Positions 24,532 through 32,490 of a DNA stretch of 50,483 nucleotides are shown in pieces. The number at the start of each line of letters is the position of its first letter. The stretch's first letter is position 1. The stretch lies in NCBI GenBank assembly GCA_946407675.1, contig CAMJPK010000003.1, positions 1 to 50,483 of the forward strand, given 5' to 3'. Below the pieces are notes generated by a model. That model did not search any database, was not told where the DNA came from, and saw only the letters and a list, made by a program, of their open reading frames with translations. This DNA comes from an uncultured Clostridia bacterium. Its GTDB lineage: Bacteria; Bacillota; Clostridia; Oscillospirales; Oscillospiraceae. A program made the position numbers and the translations under genes.

Positions 24532-24573
24532 ACCGCAGGAACCGAAGTCCCGGAGAACTTCGGTTCCTGCGGT
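24532..24573 (-). terminator. Terminator of the LysR gene
   Basis: A perfect 17-bp stem (24532-24548 with 24557-24573) followed on the minus strand by TTTTATTG. It sits 70 bp after the LysR stop. Confidence 0.85.
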
Positions 24574-24644
24574 CGTTTTCTGTTGCCTATGGAAAACGCA
24601 CATGGGATATGCCCGCGGGAAACGGGGCGGGGTGGGACGGCTTC

Positions 24645-25529
24645 TTACGGTTCGGCATTGAGTACCTTGTAGAAATCCATTGCGGTGCGGGTCTTCTTCC
24701 TGTTCGGCCAGAGGATCACGGTCTTGACCGAGGTGTTTTCATTGTTCAGCGGCACCATGGCCATGACGCTGTCGGAGCCCTGCAGGTTGCAGATCTCCGT
24801 CATGCTGGAGCGGGTGACCAGCACGACGCAGTTGTTGTGGCTGATGTGATACATGAGCTGGCAGCGGTAGCACTCCTGCACCACCTTGGGTTCGAAGCCG
24901 CCCACCTTGCGGAGCAGCTCATCGCCCAGCACGCGCATGGATGAGCCGGCGGGCAGCACCACGAACTGCTCGTCCCGCAGCTCCTGTAAGGAGACGCTCT
25001 CCCGCTTCGCGAGGGGGTGGTTGCGGCTCATGGCCGCCATGACCGGCTCCTCGGTCAGCAGGGTGTACTCGGTCTTGACGTCCTCCAGCCGCAGGAAGCT
25101 GGCCAGCAGGATGTCGCAGTCGGAGGCCTTCAGCGCGCTGGGGATGTCCCGGTGGGAGATCTCGATGCGGCGGAGAAAGACGTCCGGATACTGCCGCTGA
25201 AACTCCAGAAAGCGGCTTTCGTTGCCGGTCTTGGTGCAGGAATAGACCGTGAGGATGCGGTTTTCCGCGTGGGCATAGGCGGAGATCTCCGCCGTGGCGT
25301 TGTCCACCTCCAGCAGAATGCGCTCCACATAGCCCTTGAAGATCTCGCCGCACTCGTTGAGGTATAAGCGGCGGCCGACGCGGTCGAATAAGGGCGCGCC
25401 CAGCTCATTTTCCAGCCGGCTCAGGTTGGCGCTCAGCGCCGGCTGGGAGATGTTCAGCACCTCCGCGGCCTTTGTCAGATGGTTGAGTTCCGCAATGGTT
25501 TGAAAATTCCGAAGCTGCGCGATGTCCAT
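24645..25529 (-). CDS. LysR-family transcriptional regulator
   Basis: A 294-residue LysR protein: N-terminal winged helix (LRNFQTIAELNHLTKAAEVL then NISQPALSANLSRLE), and a C-terminal periplasmic-binding-like effector domain from about residue 90. It lies between the leftward transporter operon and the rightward redox operon. A LysR-like inverted repeat stands in the gap to the flavoprotein gene. It is the natural candidate to switch on both operons when the imported compound or an intermediate binds. It has its own terminator. Confidence 0.94.
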   Translation of the reverse strand: MDIAQLRNFQTIAELNHLTKAAEVLNISQPALSANLSRLENELGAPLFDRVGRRLYLNECGEIFKGYVERILLEVDNATAEISAYAHAENRILTVYSCTKTGNESRFLEFQRQYPDVFLRRIEISHRDIPSALKASDCDILLASFLRLEDVKTEYTLLTEEPVMAAMSRNHPLAKRESVSLQELRDEQFVVLPAGSSMRVLGDELLRKVGGFEPKVVQECYRCQLMYHISHNNCVVLVTRSSMTEICNLQGSDSVMAMVPLNNENTSVKTVILWPNRKKTRTAMDFYKVLNAEP

Positions 25530-25646
25530 AGCCTGCTCCTTTCGCCTGAGTTCGCCAGGTGTCCTGTGTTTTCACCCCCATTATACCGTCTGCTCCGACA
25601 AAAAACAAGCGAGAAAATCTCCCGCCCCCGCAACTCATAAACGCCG

Positions 25647-25701
25647 TCAATCAACTGAAAACGAAGTTCGATTGATACCCGGCGCGGCGCTATGCTATTT
25701 T
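25647..25701 (+). promoter_or_regulatory. LysR-type site and promoter of the redox operon
   Basis: Inverted arms TCAATC (25647-25652) and GATTGA (25670-25675), with inner AACT/AGTT also paired, resemble a LysR box. TTGATA (25672-25677), an 18-bp spacer and TATTTT (25696-25701) overlap it and point toward the flavoprotein gene. Confidence 0.5.
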
Positions 25702-25745
25702 TTAAAGAGTAAACGGAGAACTACGCTTTTTTGCAGGAGGGAGCC

Positions 25746-27008
25746 ATGGGAAACACTGCGATCGTCGGCTTCGGCGGCGCCGGATATCACGCCGCGCGGG
25801 CGCTCCGGGAGGCGGATCCGGACGCGGAGATCCACGTCTACACGGACAGCCCGGACGCGCCTTATAACCCGATGCTGACGACTTATTACGTGGCGGGGCG
25901 GATCGACCGGGAGACCATGATGCCCTATGGCCCGGCGGAGGAGATCGCCGCGAAGCTGGGGCTTTGTCTCCACCGGGAGCGGGTGCTGCGCCTGCGGGCG
26001 CGGGAGCGGACGCTGGTGACGGCGTCCGGGGAGGAGCGGCGCTATGACGACATCGTCCTCGCCACCGGCTCCCATCCCCTCGTCCCGCCCATCGAAGGCC
26101 TGAGCGCCGACTGCGGCGCGGTCTACGTGATGCGCACCCCGGCGGACGCGGACCGGCTTCTGGCGCGGATCCGGGAAGGGATCTCCTCGGCGCTGGTGAT
26201 CGGCGCTTCCTGGGTGGGGATCAAGGTGGTGGAGGCGCTCTGCGCCCACGGCGTCCCCACGACGCTGGCGGACATGGCGCCCCGGATCTTTCCCACCGCG
26301 ACGCTCCCGCCCGTTGCGGAGGAGATCCACCGGCGGCTGGAAGCGCAGGGGATCGCCCTGCGCTTCGGCAGCGGGATCGCTTCCATCGTCCCGTCCGGCG
26401 GCGGCCTCGTCAGCACCTTCTCCGACGGCGCGTCGCTGCGGACGGACGTAGTGGCGCTCTGCCTCGGCCTGCGCCCCACGGTGGACATTGTTGACCCGGC
26501 GGAATTCGGGATGGGGAAGGGGCTGCGGGTGGATCTGCGGATGCGCACCGGCGTTCCTCACATCTATGCCGTGGGCGACTGCTGCGAGGCCTATGAGATG
26601 ATCACACGCCAGAGCATGAACGTGAACCTCTGGGCCAACGCCTTTGAGCAGGGCGAGGTGGCAGGCCGGAACATCGCCGGCGTTCCGGCGCAGTTTGGCG
26701 GAAACTTCATCCACAACATCACCCATTTCCTCGGCATGGATTTCGTGGGGCTGGGCGACAACCGCAGCGAGGGGCGCACGGTCTCCTACCGCCACCCGAC
26801 GGAGGGCTGGCAGCTTTACGCCGTCTTGACGGGCAGCGGCATCGGCTGCATCAATCTGCTGGACAACCACGCGGCGTCCGGCCCGGCGAAGGCGGCGCTC
26901 ATCAAGCGCCTGACCGCCCCGGGCACGGAGATCGGCCCGGCGGCCCGGCTTGCCCTGCGGGAGAGCGGGCTGCCTGCGGACATCATTGCGGAGATCGGAG
27001 GATACTGA
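25746..27008 (+). CDS. NAD(P)/FAD-dependent oxidoreductase
   Basis: A 420-residue pyridine-nucleotide-disulfide-type flavoprotein: FAD dinucleotide motif IVGFGGAGYHAARAL at the N-terminus, second Rossmann motif LVIGASWVGIKVVEAL at about 155, and FAD-binding HIYAVGDCCEAYEM at about 275. The redox-active CxxxxC of disulfide reductases is absent, so it probably moves electrons between NAD(P)H and a partner protein. The next genes, three bases on, encode a molybdoenzyme and a ferredoxin subunit, the likely partners. ATG at 25746 follows GCAGGAGGGAG. Confidence 0.92.
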   Translation: MGNTAIVGFGGAGYHAARALREADPDAEIHVYTDSPDAPYNPMLTTYYVAGRIDRETMMPYGPAEEIAAKLGLCLHRERVLRLRARERTLVTASGEERRYDDIVLATGSHPLVPPIEGLSADCGAVYVMRTPADADRLLARIREGISSALVIGASWVGIKVVEALCAHGVPTTLADMAPRIFPTATLPPVAEEIHRRLEAQGIALRFGSGIASIVPSGGGLVSTFSDGASLRTDVVALCLGLRPTVDIVDPAEFGMGKGLRVDLRMRTGVPHIYAVGDCCEAYEMITRQSMNVNLWANAFEQGEVAGRNIAGVPAQFGGNFIHNITHFLGMDFVGLGDNRSEGRTVSYRHPTEGWQLYAVLTGSGIGCINLLDNHAASGPAKAALIKRLTAPGTEIGPAARLALRESGLPADIIAEIGGY

Positions 27009-27011
27009 GCT

Positions 27012-29144
27012 ATGGAAGAGAAGGAACTGGAGCGCCGCCTGGCGCACAAGATCCCCGGCGCAGACACCGGCATCGAGGTGAAGCACAGCTTCTGCAGCAT
27101 CTGCTCGCCCAGCTGCCACTGCGGCATCGACGCCTATGTGAAGGACGGAAAGCTCCTGAAGGTGGAGGGCACCCAGGGCCACCCCATGAACGACGGTCTG
27201 CTCTGCACCAAGGGCGCCGCCAACCGGGCATATATCTACCGGCCTGACCGGCTGCGCACGCCGCTGAAACGGGCGGGCGCCCGGGGCGAGGGCCGCTTCG
27301 AGCCCATCAGCTGGGAAGAGGCCTACGACCTCATCGCGGAAAACCTCCTGCGGCTCCGGGCGGAGAGCGGCGCGGACAGCGTGGCCTTCTTCGGCGGCTA
27401 TCAGAAATGGTTCCGCTGGCAGCTGGCCCGCTTTGCCTATGATTTCGGCTCGGTGAACTACGGCACCGAGTCCAGCGCCTGTATGACCGCCAACAAGATG
27501 GCGTGGACGACTCTCACGGGCATGAACGCCAAAATGGATATGAAAAACGCAAAGCTCTACGTGGCCTGGGGCGGCGGCAATCACCACTCCCACCACCTGG
27601 CGGCGAAGAAGGCGGAGAACTTCCACCGCAACGGCGGAAAGGTGATCGTAGTGGATCCGCGCAACACGCCGCTGGCCGCGCGCACCGCCGACCTGCACAT
27701 CGCCGTCCGCCCGGGCACCGACGGCCTGCTGGCGAACGCCGTTGCCGGGATCATCCTTCGCAACGGCTGGCAGGATCAGGCCTACATAGACAAATACGTC
27801 CACGGCTTCGACGATTACGCGGCCTACGTGACCTCGCTGGATCTGCAGGAGGTCAGCCGCATCACCACCGTGCCCGTGGAGAAGATCGAGGAGATGGCGC
27901 GGCTGATGGGGACGGTGAAGCCCATGAGCATCGAGGCCAGCCCCATCTCCCTCATCCACCAGACCAACGGCTACCAGACCGTCCGGGCCATGTTCTCCCT
28001 GAGCGTGATCACCGGCAACTATGACACCGTGGGGGGCAACCAGCCCAACATCGAGACCTTCGCCCATCTGGGCGCGGGCTACGCCACCCGTGAGGAGGAG
28101 TTCATCGAGGCCAATACGCCGGCGGGCTTTGAGAACCGCGTCGGCGCGAAGCGCTTCCCCCTCTGGGCGGACATGGTGCATGAGATGCAGTCGCTGGATC
28201 TCGCCCGCCAGATCCACGAGGGAACGCCCTATCCCATCCGCGGTCTGTTCGCGCTGGGTTTCAATTACCGGATCTTCCCGGACTCGGAATACTTCCGCGC
28301 TGCGCTGGAGAAGCTGGACTTCTTCGTCACGGCGGATCTTTTCATGACGGACACGGTGAAATACGCGGACGTGGTGCTGCCCACCTGCTCTTCGCTGGAG
28401 CGGGAGGAGCTGAAGGTCTACCCCGGCGGCTTCGCCAAGTACTATCTCCCGGCCATCGCGCCGCTCTATGAATCCCGCAGCGACGCGCGGATTTTGCAGG
28501 AGCTGGCAGAGCGGCTGGATCTGGACGACGCGCTGCTGCGCAGCGGTTACCGCAAATGCCTGGAATACGTCTTCGAGCCCACCGGCTACGATCTGGACGC
28601 GCTGATCGCGTCGCCGCTGCCGCTGAAGGCGCCCTGCATGCGTCCCTACAAGCCCCACGCCTATATTGACGGCGGCTGCAAGACCCCCACGGGGAAGCTG
28701 GAGCTTTTCTCCGAGCGGGTGAAGACCGTGGGCGCGGCGGCGGGGCTGGATCCGCTGCCCCGCTGGTACGCGCCGAGCTATCAGCCGACGGAGGAATACC
28801 CCTTCCAGCTCCTCGCCGGCGTCCGGATCCCCAACGCCATCCACAGCCACCTGCACAAGGTGCCGTGGACGCGCTCGCTGCGGCCGGAGCCCATGGCGGA
28901 CATGAACCCGGCCGACGCCCGGGCGCTGGGGATCGCGGCGGGGGACACGATCCGGCTGGTGAGCGCCTTCGGCGCCATCACAGTGAAGGCCAATCCCACC
29001 GCGCTGATGAACCAGGGACAGATCTGCATGTACCACGGCTATTCCGAGGCGGACGTGAACACGCTGCTGGATCGGAACAACGTGGATCCCTATTCCGGCT
29101 TCGCCGGATACAAAAACGGCATCTGTGCCGTGGAAAAGCTCTGA
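27012..29144 (+). CDS. Soluble molybdopterin (bis-MGD) oxidoreductase
   Basis: A 710-residue DMSO-reductase-family protein. Cys28, Cys31, Cys35 and Cys65 (CSICSPSCHCG and GLLCTKG) should bind one [4Fe-4S] cluster. MGD-contact regions include VAWGGGNHHSHHL and VDPRNTPLAA, and the C-terminal cap has IRLVSAFGAITVKANPTALM. Cys157 (ESSACMTANK) is the likely Mo or W ligand. There is no twin-arginine signal, so the enzyme is cytoplasmic. Family members include formate dehydrogenases, acetylene hydratase, transhydroxylases and gut catechol dehydroxylases; the exact reaction cannot be assigned. Neighbours point to an NAD(P)H-linked reductive step. Confidence 0.93.
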   Translation: MEEKELERRLAHKIPGADTGIEVKHSFCSICSPSCHCGIDAYVKDGKLLKVEGTQGHPMNDGLLCTKGAANRAYIYRPDRLRTPLKRAGARGEGRFEPISWEEAYDLIAENLLRLRAESGADSVAFFGGYQKWFRWQLARFAYDFGSVNYGTESSACMTANKMAWTTLTGMNAKMDMKNAKLYVAWGGGNHHSHHLAAKKAENFHRNGGKVIVVDPRNTPLAARTADLHIAVRPGTDGLLANAVAGIILRNGWQDQAYIDKYVHGFDDYAAYVTSLDLQEVSRITTVPVEKIEEMARLMGTVKPMSIEASPISLIHQTNGYQTVRAMFSLSVITGNYDTVGGNQPNIETFAHLGAGYATREEEFIEANTPAGFENRVGAKRFPLWADMVHEMQSLDLARQIHEGTPYPIRGLFALGFNYRIFPDSEYFRAALEKLDFFVTADLFMTDTVKYADVVLPTCSSLEREELKVYPGGFAKYYLPAIAPLYESRSDARILQELAERLDLDDALLRSGYRKCLEYVFEPTGYDLDALIASPLPLKAPCMRPYKPHAYIDGGCKTPTGKLELFSERVKTVGAAAGLDPLPRWYAPSYQPTEEYPFQLLAGVRIPNAIHSHLHKVPWTRSLRPEPMADMNPADARALGIAAGDTIRLVSAFGAITVKANPTALMNQGQICMYHGYSEADVNTLLDRNNVDPYSGFAGYKNGICAVEKL

Positions 29145-29158
29145 GGAGGCCGGAACAA

Positions 29159-29668
29159 ATGCGAATGGTCTTTGATCTTGATGTGGAAAAATGCGTCGCC
29201 TGCGGCGCCTGCGCCGTGTCCTGCATGGATCAGAACGACATCTGGCCGGACAGGGGGGACGCGCCCTACCGCCGGGTGGGCGTGGTGGAGCCGCTGCCCA
29301 AGGCCGGCGACGGACGGCTGACCTATCTCTCGCTGGGCTGCATGCACTGCGCGGACGCGCCCTGCATCAAGGCCTGCCCGGTGGGCTGCCTGTTCAAGGA
29401 TGAGCAGAACCTGACGCTCTACGACAACACCCGCTGCATCGGCTGCCACAGCTGCGCCATGGCCTGTCCCTTCGGCGCACCCACCTACGGCCCGGACGGG
29501 AAGATGCGCAAGTGCGACGGCTGCGCGGAGCGGCTGAAAAACGGACTGATCCCCGCCTGCGTGCGCAACTGCCCCACCGGGGCGCTCTCCTGCGTGCCGG
29601 AGGAGACCTACGGCACCGCGGCCTTCGACCGCTCGCTGCGGGCTATCGTCGAGCACGCGGAGCGCTGA
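29159..29668 (+). CDS. Four-cluster ferredoxin subunit (DmsB/NrfC type)
   Basis: A 169-residue electron-transfer subunit with 16 ordered cysteines in four groups: CVACGACAVSC, CMHCADAPCIKAC, CIGCHSCAMAC and CDGCAERLKNG..CVRNC. This is the usual beta subunit of DMSO-reductase-type enzymes. It should link the flavoprotein to the molybdenum subunit. No membrane anchor gene is present, so the complex is probably soluble. The start follows GAGGAGG; the gene ends two bases before the CoA-transferase gene. Confidence 0.95.
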   Translation: MRMVFDLDVEKCVACGACAVSCMDQNDIWPDRGDAPYRRVGVVEPLPKAGDGRLTYLSLGCMHCADAPCIKACPVGCLFKDEQNLTLYDNTRCIGCHSCAMACPFGAPTYGPDGKMRKCDGCAERLKNGLIPACVRNCPTGALSCVPEETYGTAAFDRSLRAIVEHAER

Positions 29669-29670
29669 AC

Positions 29671-30999
29671 ATGACGGGAGAGAGGACCGGCGGCAGGGAG
29701 GACTTCCGCCGGATGTACGCCGAGCGCCTCGGCACCGTGGAGGACTGCCTTGCGCTGATCCGCTCCGGCGACACGATCTGGTGCTCCAACAACTATAACG
29801 AGCCGCGGCTGTTCTTCTCCCGCCTGCACGAGATTGCGCCGCGGGTGGAGGACGTCTTCGTCCACAAAAGCCGGATCGGGAACTATCCCTTCATGTCCGA
29901 CCCTGCCATGCGCGGCCACATCCGCTTCGGCAACTATTTCTACGGGCCCCATTATAAAGAAGCGCAGGCGGCGGGGAACTGCACGTTTTTTCCCGTGGAT
30001 CTGCCGAATTATTACCGCACCGTGGCCGCCCGGCGGCCGTGGAGCGTCTTCGTAGCCCAGACCTCTCCCATGACGGAGGACGGTTATTTCTACCTGGGTA
30101 TGAACCAGACCTTCGAGACGGAGCTGGTGCGCGACGCGCTGGAAGGCCACAGGACCATCCTGCTGGAGGTGAACCCCCGGCTCACGTGGATGAACGGCGC
30201 GGCCCGCATCCCCGTCGCGGCGGTGACGAAGCTCTACGAGGCGGACATGCCGGAGGACACCACCGCCCCCATCGTCTGTACCCCGGAGGAGGTGGCCATC
30301 GGCCGCCTCGCCGCGGCGCTGGTCTCCGACGGCGACACGATTCAGATGGGCATCGGCGGCGTCCCCAACGCCATCGGGGACTTCCTCCTGCAGAAAAACG
30401 ATCTGGGCCTGCACACGGAGCAGTTCACCTCCTCCATGGCGACGCTGATCGGCGCCGGGGTCATCACCGGGCGCTGCAAGGTCTTCGACCGGGGGCTGCA
30501 CGTGGGCGTTTTCGCCGACGGCACCCGGGAGCTCTATTGCTTTCTGCACGACAACCCCGCCTGCGTCCTGCGCCCCGGCAGCGAGGTGGTGAACCCATTC
30601 GAGATCGCCCGGCAGGATCACATCGTCTCCATCAACACCTGCGTGGAGATCGATCTCACCGGACAGGTCTGCGCCGAGAGCGTCGGCCCGCGCCAGCTCA
30701 GCGGCAGCGGCGGCGGCTTCTGCTTCACGCTGGGCGCCTTCTACGCCGCCCACGGCAAAAGCATCCTCGCCCTGACCGCCCGGACGAAAAAGGGCGTACC
30801 CAAGATCCGGCCGCTGCTGACCCCCGGTGCCGCGGTCACCCATCCGCGCAACTACGTGGACTACATCGTCACCGAGTACGGCGTGGTGAACCTGAAGGGT
30901 GCCTCCGTCCGGGAGCGCGCCGCGGCGCTCATCTCCGTCGCCCACCCGGACGACCGCGACGCGCTGCGGGACGCCGCCCGGGAGCTGCATTATATATAA
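29671..30999 (+). CDS. Type I CoA-transferase (4-hydroxybutyrate/acetyl-CoA transferase family)
   Basis: A 442-residue member of the acetyl-CoA hydrolase/transferase family (AbfT, Cat1, Cat2). The C-terminal half holds MGIGGVPNAIGDFLL, the catalytic Glu in GLHTEQFTSS, a glycine-rich QLSGSGGGF and YIVTEYGVVNLKG. Such enzymes swap CoA between acetyl-CoA and short acids by a glutamyl-CoA intermediate. It closes the redox operon, so the product or substrate of the molybdoenzyme step is probably an acid handled as its CoA ester. Several GC-rich hairpins follow. Confidence 0.93.
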   Translation: MTGERTGGREDFRRMYAERLGTVEDCLALIRSGDTIWCSNNYNEPRLFFSRLHEIAPRVEDVFVHKSRIGNYPFMSDPAMRGHIRFGNYFYGPHYKEAQAAGNCTFFPVDLPNYYRTVAARRPWSVFVAQTSPMTEDGYFYLGMNQTFETELVRDALEGHRTILLEVNPRLTWMNGAARIPVAAVTKLYEADMPEDTTAPIVCTPEEVAIGRLAAALVSDGDTIQMGIGGVPNAIGDFLLQKNDLGLHTEQFTSSMATLIGAGVITGRCKVFDRGLHVGVFADGTRELYCFLHDNPACVLRPGSEVVNPFEIARQDHIVSINTCVEIDLTGQVCAESVGPRQLSGSGGGFCFTLGAFYAAHGKSILALTARTKKGVPKIRPLLTPGAAVTHPRNYVDYIVTEYGVVNLKGASVRERAAALISVAHPDDRDALRDAARELHYI

Positions 31000-31025
31000 T
31001 TATAATAGGTGCCCACTGCACAGAA

Positions 31026-31125
31026 AACGCCCCGCGCCGGGATACGGCGCGGGGCGTTCCAGCTTGTCAAGGAACGAGTTCTTTGACAAGCTGAAGCGCC
31101 TGATTTCTCTTGAAACCAGGCGCTT
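31026..31125. terminator. Three successive hairpins after the redox operon
   Basis: First a perfect 13-bp GC-rich stem (31026-31038 with 31046-31058), then CAGCTTGTCAA/TTGACAAGCTG, then a 14-bp stem with one mismatch (31094-31107 with 31112-31125). The first probably ends the redox operon; the last belongs to the tRNA-Tyr junction block. Confidence 0.7.
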
Positions 31126-31273
31126 TTGATGGGGGAAGGTGGATTCGCCCGCCTGCTGGCGGGCCCGGTCGGCGGGAAAACGTGCCACCGGCACGTTTTC
31201 TGACACGCCTCCCCTTCGAATCCACCTCTTACGATGAAAAATGACAGGCCCACGGGTGTGGGTCTGTCATTTT
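31094..31273. repeat. tRNA-Tyr-end junction block with structured element, copy 2
   Basis: Same order as the block at 13371: hairpin; 18 bases of tRNA-Tyr 3' end (31130-31147); element closed by AGGTGGATTCG (31137-31147) and CGAATCCACCT (31217-31227), containing CCCGCC-TGCT-GGCGGG and GAAAACGTGCC-ACC-GGCACGTTTTC; a 16-bp hairpin (31238-31253 with 31258-31273); then tRNA-Tyr. Stem sequences differ from copy 1 yet remain fully paired, while loops are kept. Confidence 0.75.
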
Positions 31274-31357
31274 GGTGGGGGAAGGTGGATTCGAACCACC
31301 GAAGTCACTGACAACAGATTTACAGTCTGCCCCCTTTGGCCACTCGGGAATTCCCCC
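31273..31357 (-). tRNA. tRNA-Tyr (anticodon GTA), second displaced copy
   Basis: Identical by eye to the other two tRNA-Tyr copies, with CCA encoded. It lacks the operon promoter: upstream on its strand lie a foldback element and half a tRNA-Thr. The hairpin at 31238-31273 can serve as its terminator. Confidence 0.93.
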
Positions 31358-31615
31358 TCGTCAAACAAAGCTCGCTCCATTTTGTTTCGGCGCTGAAAAA
31401 GCGCCAAAACTCCATATCCGCTCCCTCTGTTTTCCTCTTCAAAACAAAAGCCAAGCTTTTGTTTTGATATTCAGTTTTTCCGCGTCTTCCGCATCCCCCG
31501 TCTCACTCGCGGCGCAAACCAGCGAAGCGTTTGCGGCGCGAAAAGGAAGAAGGAGGGAGCGGATGTGGAGCTTTCCGCGCCGCGGGAAGCGGAACGGAGC
31601 GAGCTTCTTCTGACG
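31358..31615. mobile_element. 258-bp foldback (MITE-like) element between tRNA-Tyr and half tRNA-Thr
   Basis: In the intact operon only nine bases separate the two tRNAs; here 258 do. The insert is a long imperfect inverted repeat: CGTCAAACAAAGCTCGCTCC at the left end mirrors CGTCAGAAGAAGCTCGCTCC read from the right, and inner arms TCCATATCCGCTCCCTC/GGAGGGAGCGGATGTGGA also pair. No transposase frame is present. This is the shape of a non-autonomous transposon or folded repeat. Confidence 0.7.
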
Positions 31616-31660
31616 TGGAGCTGGTAGACGGACTCGAACCCCCGACCTGCTGATTGCAAA
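31616..31660 (-). pseudogene. 3' half of tRNA-Thr, second attachment-site remnant
   Basis: Matches tRNA-Thr from CCA to the anticodon arm, then breaks off. One base in the anticodon loop differs from the intact gene (GATTGCAAA instead of GATTACAAA), which would read TGC. The break marks the left end of island B. Confidence 0.82.
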
Positions 31661-31965
31661 GCGCTGCCAAGGCGTCAAATGCTTGAAAATCCATGCTTTT
31701 TGATGATTTTCGGTATGGTTAAACTTGATGAATCAGCAGGTTTTGTCCGGCTTATCCATGCGCTCCTTTCGGTCAGTGGGTCAGCGGGTGGGTCAGACGC
31801 GAAAGCCAGATCGGACAAAGCGGAAAAAACAATTACGGATGAGTCCGACTCCTTGCGGACACGGGGATATATTTCCACACCCGCACCCCTGCACAGAATA
31901 CAGTGGAACTATATGAAAATGAAATGAAAAACCTCCATCGCGTTTTAAGCGAAGGAGGAGCTGAA
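31661..31965. other. Left end of island B
   Basis: Homologous to 1014-1160: CAAGG..TCAAATGC, AATCAGCAGGTTTTGTCCGG, TATCCATGCGCTCC and two GTGGGTCA motifs (31776-31783 and 31788-31795, period 12). It ends near AACTATATG (31907-31915), also found at 1470 and 47999. No gene is supported in this stretch. Confidence 0.65.
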
Positions 31966-32490
31966 TCACACATCAAACCGATCATACGGCGTGACGCAAT
32001 CCAGACAACGGTATTCGCCGTCCACCAGACGCACCCAGTTTTCTCCCGTCATTTCGCCGCAGCGAGCGCAGCGATAGGAGCGGAAAATCTTTGCCTCCTC
32101 CGGGAGCGGGCGGGCCACCTTAACAAGAAACAAATCCTTCGGTTCCTGCGACAGGTAATACTCCATGGATTTCTCCCTGGTGACGTTCTCCGGCCTGTCT
32201 TTCAGCACGAGCCGGACGGACTTGCCGCTTTTTCGGTCATAGAAGGAAAACGCCTGTTTCCCGCGGATATGGAACAGCAGATTGCCCTTGCCGACGCTGC
32301 AGCCCAGCAAAACCTGGATCGCATCGACCCCGCAGGAGTCGTTCTCTGTGACACAAACGACCTGCTCGTCGTCGGAATAGCTGAGGCCGAGCAATTCCGT
32401 CGCGCACCGCGCCGCCTGATATCCGATTGCAAGCCCGCCGCAGACGTGACCGTGAAAGGCTGCGCAGCGTTCCCATGCCTGATTATCCAT
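31966..32490 (-). CDS. FmdE-family protein with C-terminal zinc finger
   Basis: A 174-residue FmdE-type protein. The N-terminal domain has the family's AAFHGHVCGGLAIGYQAA (His and Cys metal ligands) and VTENDSCGVDAIQVLLGCSV; the C-terminal end is a zinc ribbon (CARCGEM..YRCLDC). Named after a methanogen operon, the family is widespread in bacteria lacking methanofuran, where its role is unknown; metal handling is often suggested. It overlaps the upstream methyltransferase gene. Several start codons cluster at 32490-32499; ATG at 32490 has the best spacing to GGAGGG. Confidence 0.9.
   Translation of the reverse strand: MDNQAWERCAAFHGHVCGGLAIGYQAARCATELLGLSYSDDEQVVCVTENDSCGVDAIQVLLGCSVGKGNLLFHIRGKQAFSFYDRKSGKSVRLVLKDRPENVTREKSMEYYLSQEPKDLFLVKVARPLPEEAKIFRSYRCARCGEMTGENWVRLVDGEYRCLDCVTPYDRFDV

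Noticed and set aside
25695-29036. A 1113-codon open frame antisense to the flavoprotein and molybdoenzyme genes
   Set aside because: It is a by-product of GC-rich codon use: no ribosome site, no domain, Arg/His/Val-rich composition, and the plus-strand genes have full family motifs.
31000-31253. Minus-strand peptide frames through the structured junction element (and the like at 13210-13524)
   Set aside because: The two copies differ in ways that preserve base pairing, not protein sequence; there is no ribosome site.
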